64,000 nucleotides of DNA from Diadophis punctatus similis (GCA_023053685.1 JALIGW010000032.1:6391720-6455719), one strand, 5' to 3'; counted from the stretch's first letter, positions 10,951 to 57,063 are shown. Numbers and translations are program-made. Notes: a model not told the origin generated them from the letters alone.

Positions 10951-13900
10951 AGTAGGGGGCGTGGCCTGGGGACCCTCTTGCCCCTTCCTGTGAGCCTTTC
11001 GGATTTAATGGGCAACAACTTCCCAGCCAGTCTTCGGCCTGCCATGCTGGGTGGGGTGGTGCTCGAACCTCCCACTTAAAATGAGGGCTTTGCTTCCCCT
11101 CCAACTTTGGGGGCCGAACTCACTGATGGGGCAATAAGCTAATCCAGAGGGAAGCATTGAGCCACCCCCAAATGCTGCCCCACTTCCTCCTCCTTCAAGG
11201 CCGGACAGCCAGGCTCAATGGCCAACAGGAAGGAAAAGGCGGGAAGCCTCCCTTGACTGGATTTGGTGGAATTGGTTCAGTTTTCCAGGTTGGCCCTTTC
11301 AGGTCTGCTTGTTCCTGGCCAAAAGGGGGCAAACAAAGGGATCTTTGTGAGAGTGGGAACCGATCGCAGGAGATCCCTGGCAACTCCCTCCCTTCTCTGT
11401 AGGCTGTCCTGGAGAGGGTCTTCTCCAGCTGCCACACCAGCACCCAGAGGAAGCCCCATAGCTGCAACAAGGTGGCACCGGGCACCCATTCCAGCACGGG
11501 GCCTTTTGAGTTTGGCAGCAGCATCCGGCCTGGGAACAGGAGGGCCTACCTCAACTCTGCCAACTTCACGGCCTCGCAAGGGCCCGGCCTCGACTCGGAC
11601 TTTGGCGCCAGTGCTGGTGAGTGGGGGCCAAGAGGGGCTGAAATGATGAGCGGCTCCTGGTGGGTTGGAGTTCCTGGCATCCAAGTGCCTCAAAGGCAGC
11701 AGATGAGTTGGAAAGGAATCGGGGCAGGGGGGGGGCTGCAATGTCACGGGACATGCCCAGAGGAGGGCCCTCCTGGAGGAGATGGCTGTGTTGAGTCAGG
11801 GGTGACGGAGTGTCACCTTTTCCAGGAAGGAATGGCCCCTGAAGGGACAGGCAGAGGGAAACTCAGAGAGATCCAGAGCAACACAGCCGTGGAAGAGGCT
11901 GTTCCAAGGGCTCTGAAGAGGCGGCCACAAGGCAGAAGCCCCTCAGCCTTGCTCTTCTGTGCCCAGGAATAATAGTATATATATTGGTAGGGCTTCAACA
12001 GCTAGTGGCTGAGCAACCTGGGGCCCTGCCCAGTTTACATTCCACCCTGCAGGTCATTCCCCAGTCTGGGTGAGGGGAAGGATCAGGTGGTCCTTTCTGG
12101 AGACCAACCTAGCTTCCTTCCTGCAAACCTGGATCCTGCAATTCACTCGGGGGAAAGAAACCAATTTCTCCACTGGCCTTAGAAGGCGAGGTAGCACAAA
12201 TGACAGCTAATGACTTAAAAGCCAGCCATCAACATACCCCAATCAATATCTAAAAAGCAGCAGGCTTTTTACAACAGGCACTATAAGGTGACCAAATTTT
12301 ATTTTTTGTAAAGCGGGACACCATTGACGGGGGGGGGGGTTTCTAGGGGAGCAAGACGGGAGGGGTTAGTCTCTCTTATCCTGCAGCTTTGTGCACACAC
12401 ACCCAAACACCCCCCCTTCATCGCAGCCATGGGTGGGTTCCTACTGGCGCAGGCTTACCTGTTCGTCGCCGCAGAGGGGTGAAATCCTGCCGGTTCGGCC
12501 GGGCCAGTCGTTCGGCGTAGAGCCGATGGAACTGGCGGCGGTCGCGGCGCGGGGCTTCTCCCGCCTGCTTCCCTCGCCCGGCTGGATGCTGCCATTCGGG
12601 TTATTTTGTCCTCTGCGCATGCACAGAACTTCTGCATGCGCAGAGGACAAAATAACCCGAATGGCGGCGTCCAGCCGGGCGGGAGAAGCCCCGCGCTGCG
12701 ACCGCCGCCAGTTCCATCGGCTCTACGCCGAACGACTGGCCCGGCCGAACCAGCAGGATTTCGCCCTGCAGGGCAAATTCAAATTAAAAAAGCGGGACTT
12801 TTTGGAAATGTCGCGGGACAAATTACTGAAAAGCGGGACTGTCCCGCCAAAAGCGGGATGTCTGGTCACCTTATATAAGTACCACACACAGATAGCTCAC
12901 ACTCTGCTAGAGAGAACTTCCCTGAAGATGGGCTCCAGAACGAGTCCGAAAGCTCGGAAAACCGCTGGTCCCGTGATCAACCCAGATTGGATCCTGCAAC
13001 ATTATCCTGGGACACGTAGATTCGCCTTCATTCGTGTGCACCTAGGGTCAGCTGAGTAGCCAGTGTGCATGAGGGTCACCATGTCTAAGCATGGCCTAAG
13101 ATGTCATGTGACCCCCACAGACTAAATTGCTACCATATTTGAAGGGAGAATTCTTAGGTCAGATTCTCCAGGGGTCCAAAAGAGACAGAGAACCTCTTCT
13201 CCCAAAGTCCTTGTCCCAAGTTATCATCTGGGGAAGACCCACAAGGCACCCCGACTTCATTGGCCTCTGCCAGGCCAGAGAGGCAGCAAGAGGCATGACA
13301 GAGGTTGATCATGCCATCATTGTTCGGAAAGGGTTCCTGAGCTGCCGGGGTTGGCCATGGGTGGTCTGTTTGGTTACTGCAAAGGCAAAATAGGCCCACG
13401 GGTCGGTTTAGGTATTATACATACACAACCCTTTTTGAACTAAGTTGGGCACATTGTGAAGACCAAGTCGATGTCTCAACCTCGTCAACTTTAAGATGTG
13501 TGGACAACAACTTCCAGAATTCTTCCCTATGACCGTTCCCCCAAGGCAGTCTGAGCTGTGATGACCACAACTTGGTCTTCCGAGCTAGTAATTCTTCTGA
13601 CATTTCGAAGGCGGCCGCCTTCCTCGGCTTCAGCTGAAGGACGTGATTGCTTCTGACACCAAACCTCCTTAAGCTCCTGACAGATCTACCAACACTCAAA
13701 CAGATCTTCTTCCGCTGGGGGGGGGGGTGATTAATGAAGAAGGATGAGACATAAGGAGAGTGGGTTTTTTCATTTTTTTAACGTCTCTGTAGTACTCAAC
13801 TCTGCCAATAAATACGTAATCTGGATAAGTATGGGAAAGGCTCCTTGGGCACCCTTGGATTCTTCCAGACCGCCAGCTGAGCGGAAAAGTGAGAGCTAAA

Positions 13901-14345
13901 ACAAGGCAGACTCGCGAGGGGCAACCAGCCACGTTTGCCCCCTTCTTTCCTTCTGGCTCTCGCTGAAGTCTCTCTCGGGCTCTTTTCTGTATTTCTTTCC
14001 CTCCTCGTTGTAGTTCTGCAGACCTCCCCCGCGCATCGCTAGCACGTTTTGCCCACATAAAGATTTCCTATTTAGGGGATAACGTAGAATCACGTAGGCT
14101 GATATATAACGAGACTCCTGGCAGGATCTCTTGATAACGTGGCAGCTTCTCTCTCTCTCTCTCTCTCTGCAGGCGTTTCTGTCCGGATCTTGTCAACCGA
14201 CAGCGAAGGCAGCCCCAACACACCCGTTGTGCACCGCCAACAAGCCGAGCACTTTGAGTGGGACTACTACGACCCCAGCTACAAGAGGAAAGCTCAGCTC
14301 CATCGTTCCCTGCCTCCCATCTGCAGCAAGCAGTACTGGCTGTAA
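10489..14345 (+). CDS. Unidentified single-pass membrane protein, 281 aa, three coding exons
   Basis: Exons 10489-10947, 11403-11616 and 14173-14345 join in phase (153 codons; 71 codons plus one base; two bases plus 56 codons and TAA). All splice sites are canonical (GTGAGT, TGTAG, GTGAGT, TGCAG). The ATG lies in a CpG island; GTG just before it is not the likely start. Residues about 18-41 are a very Leu-rich membrane segment (LLLGLLVPCLLLLLLL...) with Arg on both sides, so the protein is a signal-anchor or single-pass protein. A Pro/Ala/Arg-rich linker, a Cys-containing segment (VFSSCHTSTQRKPHSC) and a soluble tail with an acidic-aromatic motif FEWDYYDPSYKRK follow, ending SKQYWL. I do not recognise the family. 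Coding is supported by phase-compatible splicing and a non-repeat last exon. The gene is convergent with VCP. Confidence 0.7.
11403..11616 (+). CDS. Membrane-protein gene exon 2
   Basis: CTGTAG acceptor; AVLERVFSSCHTSTQRKPHS through FGSSIRPGNRRAYLNSANFT to LDSDFGASA plus one base; GTGAGT donor. Moderate GC and a non-repetitive composition argue for real coding sequence. Confidence 0.7.
11617..12283 (+). other. Start of intron 2 of the membrane-protein gene; no feature seen
   Basis: Unique-looking intronic sequence between the exon-2 donor and the foldback MITE at 12284. Open frames here lack splice support. Confidence 0.5.
12284..12873. mobile_element. Long-armed foldback MITE (590 bp)
   Basis: Outer inverted ends TAAGGTGACCA and TGGTCACCTTA are perfect 11-mers; flanks TA/TATA suggest a short TA-type duplication. 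Inside, CpG-rich arms 12481-12621 and 12632-12762 are near-perfect inverted copies, the left arm having a 12-base extra segment, around a GCGCATGCAC/GTGCATGCGC-like centre. The sequence reads AAGCGGGAC near both ends. No transposase. It lies in intron 2 of the membrane-protein gene. Confidence 0.88.
12874..14140 (+). other. Intron 2 remainder; no confident feature
   Basis: No recognisable gene. Mostly unique sequence leading to a CT-repeat (14147-14169) that forms the pyrimidine tract of exon 3. Confidence 0.5.
14173..14345 (+). CDS. Membrane-protein gene last coding exon
   Basis: Acceptor after a CT-repeat pyrimidine tract. Encodes GVSVRILSTDSEGSPNTPVV, then the FEWDYYDPSYKRK segment and the C terminus ICSKQYWL, then TAA. 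An ATTAAA at 15075-15080 followed by a GT-rich stretch is a plausible poly(A) signal, giving a 3' UTR of about 750 bp. Confidence 0.72.
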
Positions 14346-14578
14346 CCCAGGAGAGTCTACAAGTTCTCTTTGGCGCACTTTGTGCGTGTGCGCGGGAGAG
14401 AGGTGGCTTGTTGGGATTGATTGTGAGGAATGCTTTTAGTCGCGGTCTCTCTCTCTCTCTCTCTCTCTGGCTTGCACTCTGCTTATTGGGAGAGAATTGC
14501 TGTGTTGGCTGAATGTCTCTCCCATGAACTATTTTCACCCCACAAAAAGCTTCACTTACACATCTGCACCTTGTATAC

Positions 14579-14695
14579 CAGGGGTGTCCAACCTTGGCGA
14601 CTTTAAGACTTGTGGACTTCAACTCCCAGAATTCCTCAGTCCCTGGGAGTTGAAGTCAACAAGTCTTAAAAAGTCACCAAGATTGGACAGCCCTC
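14579..14695. mobile_element. Short palindromic hAT-like MITE (GTTGAAGTCCAC family)
   Basis: Starts CAGGGGTGTCCAACC and ends GATTGGACAGCCCTC; the two halves GACTTGTGGACTTCAACTCC and its inverse pair. Flanks TTGTATAC and CTTTATAC match at 6 of 8. Related copies or halves: 4965-5020, 34880-34930, 35335-35450, 43035-43130, 48722-48838, 53990-54125, 58280-58400 and 61983-62076. Confidence 0.75.
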
Positions 14696-14995
14696 CTTTA
14701 TACAATACTTCTGTGCCCAAATACAAATCTTTTCAGCACGCACACACACACACACACACGGTGTGGCTGCCCACTTCATTCACCACAGTCTGTTTTCGCA
14801 GTCCTTTCAAGCACAAGACCCACACGGACACTCAGTTCTAGGTAGCACTGAACAAAAAACTTTAGAATGCCACCCGTCTAATCTCAATAACTCAGTGATT
14901 TAACACCTGACCAGGGACGGACACATGCGGAGAGAGCCACGACAACCTCACAGGTGCTCATTCTGCACATCAGCACAAACCTAAGCATAGGATGC

Positions 14996-15018
14996 GAGAG
15001 AGAGAGAGAGAGAGAGAC
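14996..15018. repeat. (GA)n microsatellite
   Basis: About 11 GA units. CT tracts also at 14447-14469 and 20515-20575. Confidence 0.9.
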
Positions 15019-15080
15019 CTGGTGGGATACAAACCTTGATGGCAGTGCGTGATGCCTGATTTTATATTGTGTTTATTAAA

Positions 15081-17630
15081 GATACTGAACTTTTTCTCTT
15101 CCGTTTCTTTTTAAATGTGTATGAAAGCGGAGGCTGAGCTGATGTCAGCCTCTGTGTCTGGTCTTCCTGGGTGTGCATAGGACACCTGGGCCCAAAATAG
15201 CAGTGTTAAAACTAAGGTAGATGCATTAAGGAGAATGCAATTAAGGATGCAAGAAAGAAAGTTGCAATACGAGAATCCAGAGATTGTTCAGAAGATAGGA
15301 GAGAGTGACCGGAGCCTCCTAATTTCTTGAACTCTCTTGTCAAATTAAATCTATATGTTTTAGTGTGGGGTTCTCCTACATAAAGGTTGGCTAAATCAAT
15401 ACCACCATTCTCAATCCAGCGTAGCTTTTCCCCTCCTAGCAAACTCCGTAAAAGGAGAAAACATGTCAATTTTAGGTTCAAAGAGAAGGATCTTTAAAAG
15501 CAGGCCATCAGATAATGTTAAAAGAAATGCTGAACACATACATTGCAGGTGGTTCAAATACTCTTTGAAAGCTGAACTGCAATTGAGCACCTGAACGTTT
15601 GCAGAGAGTTACCCTCTGCGCTATAAATATTTTCCAAGTGAACGGAATTAAAAACCCAGGAAACACAGCATTTCAGCAAAATCTTTGCACTTCATTTGAA
15701 TTTTGGCAAGCTTCGTTATCTCAAAAAAGGGCTCCTATTCCTGGAAGCGTACACATAGATCCTGCGAGCAAAAACACCACACAAGAAAACACACAGCTTT
15801 GGCAATGTGAGGGAAGACGTTGCACTAAATGGAGCTATCCAAAATACTCACATCAGGGTCTAAATTACACAAATCATGTCATTCAATGACCTTCCACTCT
15901 GAAGGATCCCAGCCCACCATCCCATCCCCAGTTTCCTGAGTTTTCCAGAGGGAAGGGCTAGCTTTTTTCACTCACCAGGTCAAGCTATTGCTTATCCATG
16001 GCCTGTACAGCAAAAATACAAGTTACAGTGGGCCGAGCCCAGAATAAGCCATATGATATCCTAGCATGTGTGAACTGAGCTGTAACTTATCTGCCAAAAC
16101 CTTGTGTGTCCATGAGACACCCACAGCTACAGAGCTCATGGTAAGAGCAATCCCTTACTTCAGGAACCGTCTTGATCTCCTTAACCATCCCTGTACCTTT
16201 CAGGCAGGGGCTGCACCCCCTTTATTACCATTATTTTGGCAATCCGGATCTCACATCGCTACGTTTGGTTTGGAAAGACATACGAGTTCAGCTAGTTTAA
16301 ATCATGGATGGCTTAGTTTTAGTGTGAAGCCAGCCTGTGTGGTATAGACAATATAGTTCCATTGGGCCATGCCTAGAACTTCCTTGGACCCAGTTTTCCC
16401 AGAGGGGGTTTCCACCCTGTAAATCAGCAGTTGAACTGCAACTGGCTCACGGAGATGACCCGAGGCCTTCGGTCAAGAGGTCTGCAGAAGGTCCTCTTTC
16501 CCAGAGACTCAGGCAGCCAATCAGCACTGGAAGGAAAGGGGGGAGAGGCTGGGTGGGAACTAGGGGTCCCTATCCCTGAACTTATTTCAATCTAGATACA
16601 ATGTTGATTGCAACAAACGTCAAATGGGATCAGCCAGCATCTGACTTGGATTGACCAAAGATGTTTAGTCAACTGATACCCAGAGAGGCTGTTGATTCAA
16701 AACATCCAGGGTTTTGCTGAGGAGGCCATGGCCAAATAGCGGTCTAGACTGGCCTCTTGGCTTAAGCCACGATGTGGATGAAACTGACAGGAGCCATATA
16801 TGGGTGGGGCAGAAAGGTTGGCTATCAATCAAGAGACATAAAACAATGAACCCAAATCCCACGGTGGTCTCAGCCGCAATGGGGCTTGCAAACTGGTGCT
16901 TCCTGCTTCTCCTTACCGATGAATTCATGGTTCAAGCCATGGTTAAGCCGTCTTTGTGAGGGGATCAGAAGACAACACTCACAGTGGGCTAGAGCTGCAC
17001 CTCAGTTTTCATGCTTTGACTGGGTGTGTGAGAAAAGGGGGAAAAGCCAGGCCGGCTTCAGGATTGGAAATCTGGAGTGCAAACTTCCTGCCCTGCAGCC
17101 ACCTTCCTCTGCATCGCACAAGGCTCCGAAGCCGAAGGAAAAGGGAGAAGAGCTCACATCAACTTTAGATTTCTTCAGAAAAATAAATTATAAATACCAA
17201 TAAAAACACGGAGCGCCATTAACAGTGTTACTGAAATTAGGATAATTGGCCTGTGGGTGGAATGCATCCACTGACTGACAAAGGGGGAACACAAAAAGAA
17301 GAATGTAAAGCAGGAGATAATGAGCGGGGCAGCCCCTCCGTCAATAGTATTAATTGCAGCCGGCTCCTGCTCCAGATCTGCCTTCCGTGAAGCCCCAGCC
17401 TTTTTCAAGTACACCAGCATTAAAAAGGGTTTTGTGTGAAGACTATTAAGCTCACTTAGTCACATCCTACACTGAACATTTTGTGATTCTGTGCTTTGGA
17501 GGGTAGACCACCCCTGGGAGCGTCTTCTATTCAAGCTCTCCCAGAACAACACATTTAATTTCTCCACAAGCGGCCTTGTGAATCATGCTTCAAGTCAGGA
17601 ACAAGCCAGCATTGGGATGAAGGCTAACGA
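15081..17630. other. Intergenic stretch, no gene found
   Basis: Mixed, largely non-repetitive sequence between the last exon of the membrane-protein gene and the VCP 3' end. Short frames here have no splice or motif support. AATAAA motifs near 17181 and 17201 have no assigned transcript. Confidence 0.5.
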
Positions 17631-18269
17631 AAGTTAGTTGATGGTTCGGTGGCCTCCGGAGGAAGAACCCAGAGCTCCGCTGGCCTCAACGGACGGTGCG
17701 GTGTGAGCTGCTCGGACAAAGCTCTCTGGTCAGAGCTTGGTCCAAAGCGAAAGGAGGAGACCACCAGGTGAGGCCAGTGAGCTTCACATAAACACTAAGC
17801 AGCATGGAGACCCCAAGGGGGCTTTTCCCAAAAGGCAGCTGGATTTTGTTGTGTTCTTTGAAGACGTTTTGCTCCTCATCCAAGAAGTTTCTTCAGTTCT
17901 TAACTCTGGTTGGGAAGCAAAATGTTCTCAAGGGGGAAAAAGCCCAGCGGCCTTTTGGAGAAGGGCCCTTGGGGCAACCCTGACCTTCTTGGAAGGCTGA
18001 AACTCTCCAGAGACCAGCAGGAGGGACCCAGTGCAGGCGGGAGGAAAGCCCAGCAGAGGAAGGCTTGAAGCAAAAGCCACAAGGCCACGTCCTGCCCACG
18101 GAAAAGTGCCTCCCGTTCCCTCTGCTGAAGGCATCACTGGAGGAACCGGGTGGCCTCTGAGGAAGAGCACCGGAGTCTATTTTCATCTTCCCCAGGGAGA
18201 CGAGAAATGCCGAAGGAGTTTAATCGGGAAGAAAGGCACATTTAGGCCAGCTTGAAGTTATGGGACTTT

Positions 18270-18291
18270 TTTATTTTTGTGGGTTTTTATT
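18270..18291 (-). promoter_or_regulatory. Candidate VCP poly(A) signals
   Basis: Two AATAAA hexamers on the minus strand (18286-18291 and 18270-18275), about 300 bp past the VCP stop, which would give a short 3' UTR. On the plus strand the same bases form the pyrimidine tract of the candidate exon at 18306, so the two signals overlap. Cleavage sites are inferred. Confidence 0.55.
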
Positions 18292-18305
18292 AATTTTTTT
18301 TTACA

Positions 18306-18507
18306 GGCTATTGTTGTACCCGTTGCTAAAGCTGCTGATTCTGCCATAAAACTAGAACAGAAAATTTCCCAGGTCAATTCCCCTCCTCCTCCTCCTCCAC
18401 TGCTTGCCTACCTCCCAACCAAACCAGGCAACCAACCGCCTTACATTGACAGCAGGCTCAGCGGAGAGAGCCTGAGACGCAGCTACATGAGTCTGACCGA
18501 GGAATGA
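18306..18507 (+). CDS. Candidate alternative or separate terminal exon, antisense to VCP 3' end
   Basis: After a T-rich tract and TTACAG there is an open frame of 66 codons and TGA: AIVVPVAKAADSAIKLEQKI, a run of six prolines, then PPYIDSRLSGESLRRSYMSL to TEE. Codon use looks coding and no repeat is visible. It is open only if entered in phase 0, so it could follow exon 1 of the 281-aa gene (phase 0 donor) but not exon 2 (phase 1), or it could belong to another transcript. It ends 82 bp from the VCP stop codon on the opposite strand, so it would lie in VCP 3' UTR antisense. Not recognised. Confidence 0.4.
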
Positions 18508-18588
18508 AGAAGCCAGGAGTCCACTGGCCGTTAGGGCTGCCCTGTACAATGTGGCCTGTTCTGGAGTTTGGTCCACTCTGGCCGCAGC

Positions 18589-53125
<34,537 letters not shown>

Positions 53126-53989
53126 GGCGGCGATGTGGGCTGGCGCGGTGGCGGCAAGGGTCGCTTCGGCTTTGCCTGCTCCGCGCTGGGTTTTTCCCCT
53201 CAGCGATCAGCGCCGACTCATCGGGGGTGACGCTCCGCCCGGCGCGCTAGGCCGCACTCTGCCTAGCAACAGGTGGCACGATGACCAATCCGAAAAATAG
53301 AGGCTGCCGCGTGCAGCCAATCGCAGCCCCGACCTGGAACGGCTTCCCGCCCTCCCTTAATGAGGAAGCAAGCTCCTCCGGGAAGGCAGAGCCACCCGGC
53401 GACCGTACGGACCAATCAGAAAAATCAGCTGACGTCCGAGGCGGAGCCTGGAAGATTTCAGGCGACAGGCCAATTCGAAGTCCCTTTCCGGCTAGCGACG
53501 CAACGGTGATTGGGGTTACGTCAAAAGAATTCGCGGCGAATCGAAAAACGGAGACATTGATTGGCACGAAGGCACTCCTATGGAAATAAGCCTGGGCGCC
53601 TGAGTAGGCGGAGGCGGGCCATAGACGACCCCGGAAGTAGTCCGCCGGCGTGGCCGCCCTGGGCCGCATGACGTTGGGGATTTGGGAACCTGTTTCTGAG
53701 CATGTGGTGCTGGGAGGATGGGCCTTGTAGTCGCTGGCCTCTGAGGGCGGCGGCAGATCCGGTGGTGGGGCTGAGCTGCGCGGGGAGGAGGCCGCCGTGG
53801 GGATCGCCATCGCGGGTGGGCGGAGGAGAGGAGGCTGGCAGGGCGGCGGCCTCGTCCTCGTCGCGCTCCTTCGACCACCTGGAGCCAGGCGGCCTTTTTC
53901 GTCGCCTTCTGCCCGCGTTGTGGCTTCCTGATCTGAAAGTTCCTCGTGAGGACAATGACACATTAACGGACCCCCAATGTCCCTAAGTC

Positions 53990-54125
53990 AATGTTTCTCA
54001 GCCTGGGCCATTTTAAGATGGGCGGACTTCAGTTCCCAGAATTCCCCAGCCAACCTTAGGGTTAGGGGAATTTTGGGAGTTGAAGTCCACCCATCTGACA
54101 ATGGCCCAGGCTGAGAAAAACTGCA
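53990..54125. mobile_element. Palindromic MITE upstream of VCP
   Basis: TTTCTCAGCCTGGGCCATTT, then the GGACTTCAGTTCCCAGAATT arm and its inverse, ending AATGGCCCAGGCTGAGAAA. Confidence 0.75.
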
Positions 54126-54169
54126 TTCTGGCCTTCCTATGATCTTGAACAGCCAAGAGTAAATGTATA

Positions 54170-54248
54170 GGTATAGGTTCTTCTGCTTGAGCAGGGGGCT
54201 GGACTAGAAGACCTCCAAGGTCTCTTCCAGCTTATTCTATTCTAAAAA
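54170..54248 (+). mobile_element. CR1 3' tail fragment
   Basis: GCTTGAGCAGGGGGCTGGAC ... TTCCAGCTTATTCTATTC; sense orientation on the plus strand. Confidence 0.7.
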
Positions 54249-54299
54249 ACGTTAACTTATCATTGTCAGCTTATGTTGTTGAAATGGATGTAATGTGCC

Positions 54300-55237
54300 A
54301 ATGTCAGGATCTGGATGGGGAGGAACAGGCTCAAACTCAACCCCGACAAGACTGAGTGGCTCTGGATATTGCCCCCTAAGGACTATTCAGACTGTCCCTC
54401 CTTGGTTCTTGGGGGAGAAAAAACTAACTCCCTCGGAACGGGTCCGCAATTTGGGAGTTCTCCTAGATCCACAGCTAAAATTAGACCAACATCTTACAGC
54501 TGTGGCTAGGGGAGCCTTTGCACAGGTCCGCCTGGTGCACCAATTGCAACCATACTTGGAGAAAGAGGCTCTACTCACGGTCACTCATGCCCTTGTCACC
54601 TCTCGATTGGACTACTGTAATGCGCTCTACATGGGGCTACCCTTGAAGAGTATCAGGAGACTTCAACTGGTGCAAAATGCGGCTGCGCGTGCTGTGGTGG
54701 GTGTCTCAAGATACACCCACGTAACACCCATACTCCGCCAGCTGCACTGGTTGCCCATTGGTCTCCGGATGCAATTCAAGGTGTTGATTATAATCTTTAA
54801 AGCCCTACATGGCTTAGGACCAGGTTACCTCCAGGACCGCATCCTACCTCATACTTCCCTTCAACCGGTCAGGTCCCACAGAGTGGGTCTCCTCCAGGTC
54901 CCGTCAACCAAACAATGCCTGCTGGCGGGGCCTAGGGGGACCGCCTTCTCTGTGGGGGGCCCTGTTCTCTGGAACCAACTTCCCCCAGAGATCCGAATTA
55001 TCCCCACCTTGCTGGCCTTCTGAAAAGCCATTAAGACATGGCTCTTCCTGCAGGTGGGGTAATTTGAGACAATTTCACATCTTAGGTCTCCCCCATGTAT
55101 GTATGGTTTTATATGTTTTTTTAATTCTTTTTAACTGTTATATTGTTTAGTTCTTTAAATGTTGTACACCGCCCTGAGTCCCCAGGGAGTAGGGCGGCAT
55201 AGAACACTAAAATAAATAAATAAATAAATAAATAAAT
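54300..55237 (+). mobile_element. CR1/L3-type LINE 3' part
   Basis: Open for about 230 codons: PSERVRNLGVLLDPQLKLDQ, SRLDYCNALYMGLPLKSIRR, LRQLHWLPIGLRMQFKVL, then WNQLPPEIRIIPTLLAF, where a TGA replaces the Arg expected after LLAF. Ends GCCGCCCTGAGTCCCCAGGG and AAAT units. Confidence 0.85.
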
Positions 55238-55417
55238 GTGTTCTCTCTTTTGTAAGGAAAGGGAGTTCTGAAGCACAAGGGATATAGGCCTGGTTTTAGA
55301 CACAAAGTTATGCTAACTGGAAATAGATAATAGTCTGTTCCACCAGGAACAGACCTGGGTTCCATGTTCCTATATCCTTGCAGGAACTCAGCAGGAAGAT
55401 GGTGAGCTGTATATAAG

Positions 55418-55825
55418 GTAGTCCTCGACATACAACAGCAGTCACAACCAGAATTTTAAGTTGCAAGGGATGAGGATTGTAAGTTGAAGCACTCACATGG
55501 CCAGATCTGATTTTATTACCATTTTTATATAATCTGAAACCATTGTCACAAATCAGGGTCAGGTGACCACTGGATACTGCAACCTGTTGTAAATGTGAGC
55601 TGATTGCCAAGCAGCCAAAGTGCAGTCAGGTGACCAGAGGGAGGGGGAGCAACATTTTACAACAGCTGGAAATGCTTTATAGGCCATCAAGCACCCTTGA
55701 GGCTGAATCTGAATGTTCTACCTGCAAACTATTCAGTTGAAGGAACATGAGTCCCTGAGTCCCTCGGGAGTAGGGCAGCACAGAAGAACCAAATAATAAA
55801 TAATAAATAAATAATAAATGTTGCA
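55418..55825. repeat. Foldback repeat half and LINE tail
   Basis: 55418-55640 begins GTAGTCCTCGACATACAACA. 55735-55825 is a degraded CR1/L3 tail with AATA units. Confidence 0.6.
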
Positions 55826-56817
55826 CCTCTTCAAATAATAAAGAACATTGATTTTATTATTGTTACTATTTATTAGGGTTGGTCAGCTAAAAAATTTTTT
55901 TTTAAATCCATGTATGGAATCCTTCCAAAGGACTTGGATTAGGCAAATATAACTAAATTTATTGGCCACTCAACCCCAGTGGATTTAGACTGTAAACAAT
56001 AATACAGTAATAATTTATTAAATTTATGTGCCACCCAACTCTCAACATCTCTGGCAATTTACAATGGCTATAAACAGTAAAAAAAAAACAACCCAAGAAC
56101 AATGGAGAAAATAAAGCAGAATCTGACACAGGGACAATGAGGCAGAGGGGAACACAAAAGGGGCATCAACCTGATCTTCAAGGACCTTCGAAACTGGAAT
56201 AGGATGCCTGTAGAGGTATGCATGTTTTCAGAAAACAAGGGCTTCTGGTATCTAACGGAAGGATTTAAGGCACAAAAGGGGGGAAGAATCCCTGTCCTAA
56301 GTCATCCATTAACTTTTTCAAAAGAACAAGTGAAACTAAAGCTTCCCTCCACCTACCAACATGTGAAACAACTGCAATTCCTCCAGGGTTTCTGCCTGGA
56401 AAAAATTATAATTGCTCCCATAGGTAGAGGTGAGATCACCAGACAAGTGACTAGAATTTGGCTGTGTTCACACCACATACTTAGCCTGATTAATAATGAA
56501 GGTATTTTCTGATTTTGCTCAGTATAAAGGCTGATATGTGGCTTTTGAAAGCTCCCATTGAGTCTATCCCAAGGGAAACATTTTAGATTTTACTTCGTAC
56601 TTGCATGGATACAAGATTCCTCTAATTCAGCATCTCTATCTGGACACTAATAACAGTGATGAGTAAGACGGAGAAATGTGGAAAGGGAGGCAGTTTGATG
56701 AAGTCCATTCTTCCTAGGAAAGAGGCTGAACTGAGCTGTAGTTTTGCTCCCAAATTTGCTTCTTGTATTAAAATAATTCAGTGAATTTATTCTGCCTGCC
56801 TGTTGCTATATCACTCT
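55826..56817. other. Intergenic stretch, no gene found
   Basis: AT-rich sequence between repeats. A 102-codon frame at 56204-56512 has no support as a gene. Confidence 0.45.
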
Positions 56818-56955
56818 TTTGAGTCCCTATATATATTTATATTATTCTTGATGAATGTATTTTAGTCTCCTTATGTACACTGAGAGCATATACACCTAAG
56901 ACAAATTCCTTGTGTGTCCAATCACACTTGGCCAATAAAGAATTATATTATATTA
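56818..56955 (+). mobile_element. L2-type LINE 3' tail
   Basis: TTATGTACACTGAGAGCATA ... TTGGCCAATAAAGAATTATA; matches 4574-4650. Confidence 0.85.
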
Positions 56956-57063
56956 TAAACATTTAGCAGGGAGACACTAGATGACCTGAGACCATTCCAA
57001 ATTCTTTTTAGTTTCCTTTAATAAATGTAGGCCTGAAGCATCTTTTGTGTGCCTTGTTCAACA

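Noticed and set aside
12391..13059. 222-codon plus-strand frame
   Set aside because: Runs through the foldback MITE; open because of the CpG-rich arms.
53579..53990. Possible divergent gene leaving the VCP promoter on the plus strand
   Set aside because: The frame is composition-driven and runs into a MITE; no donor site in a sensible context.
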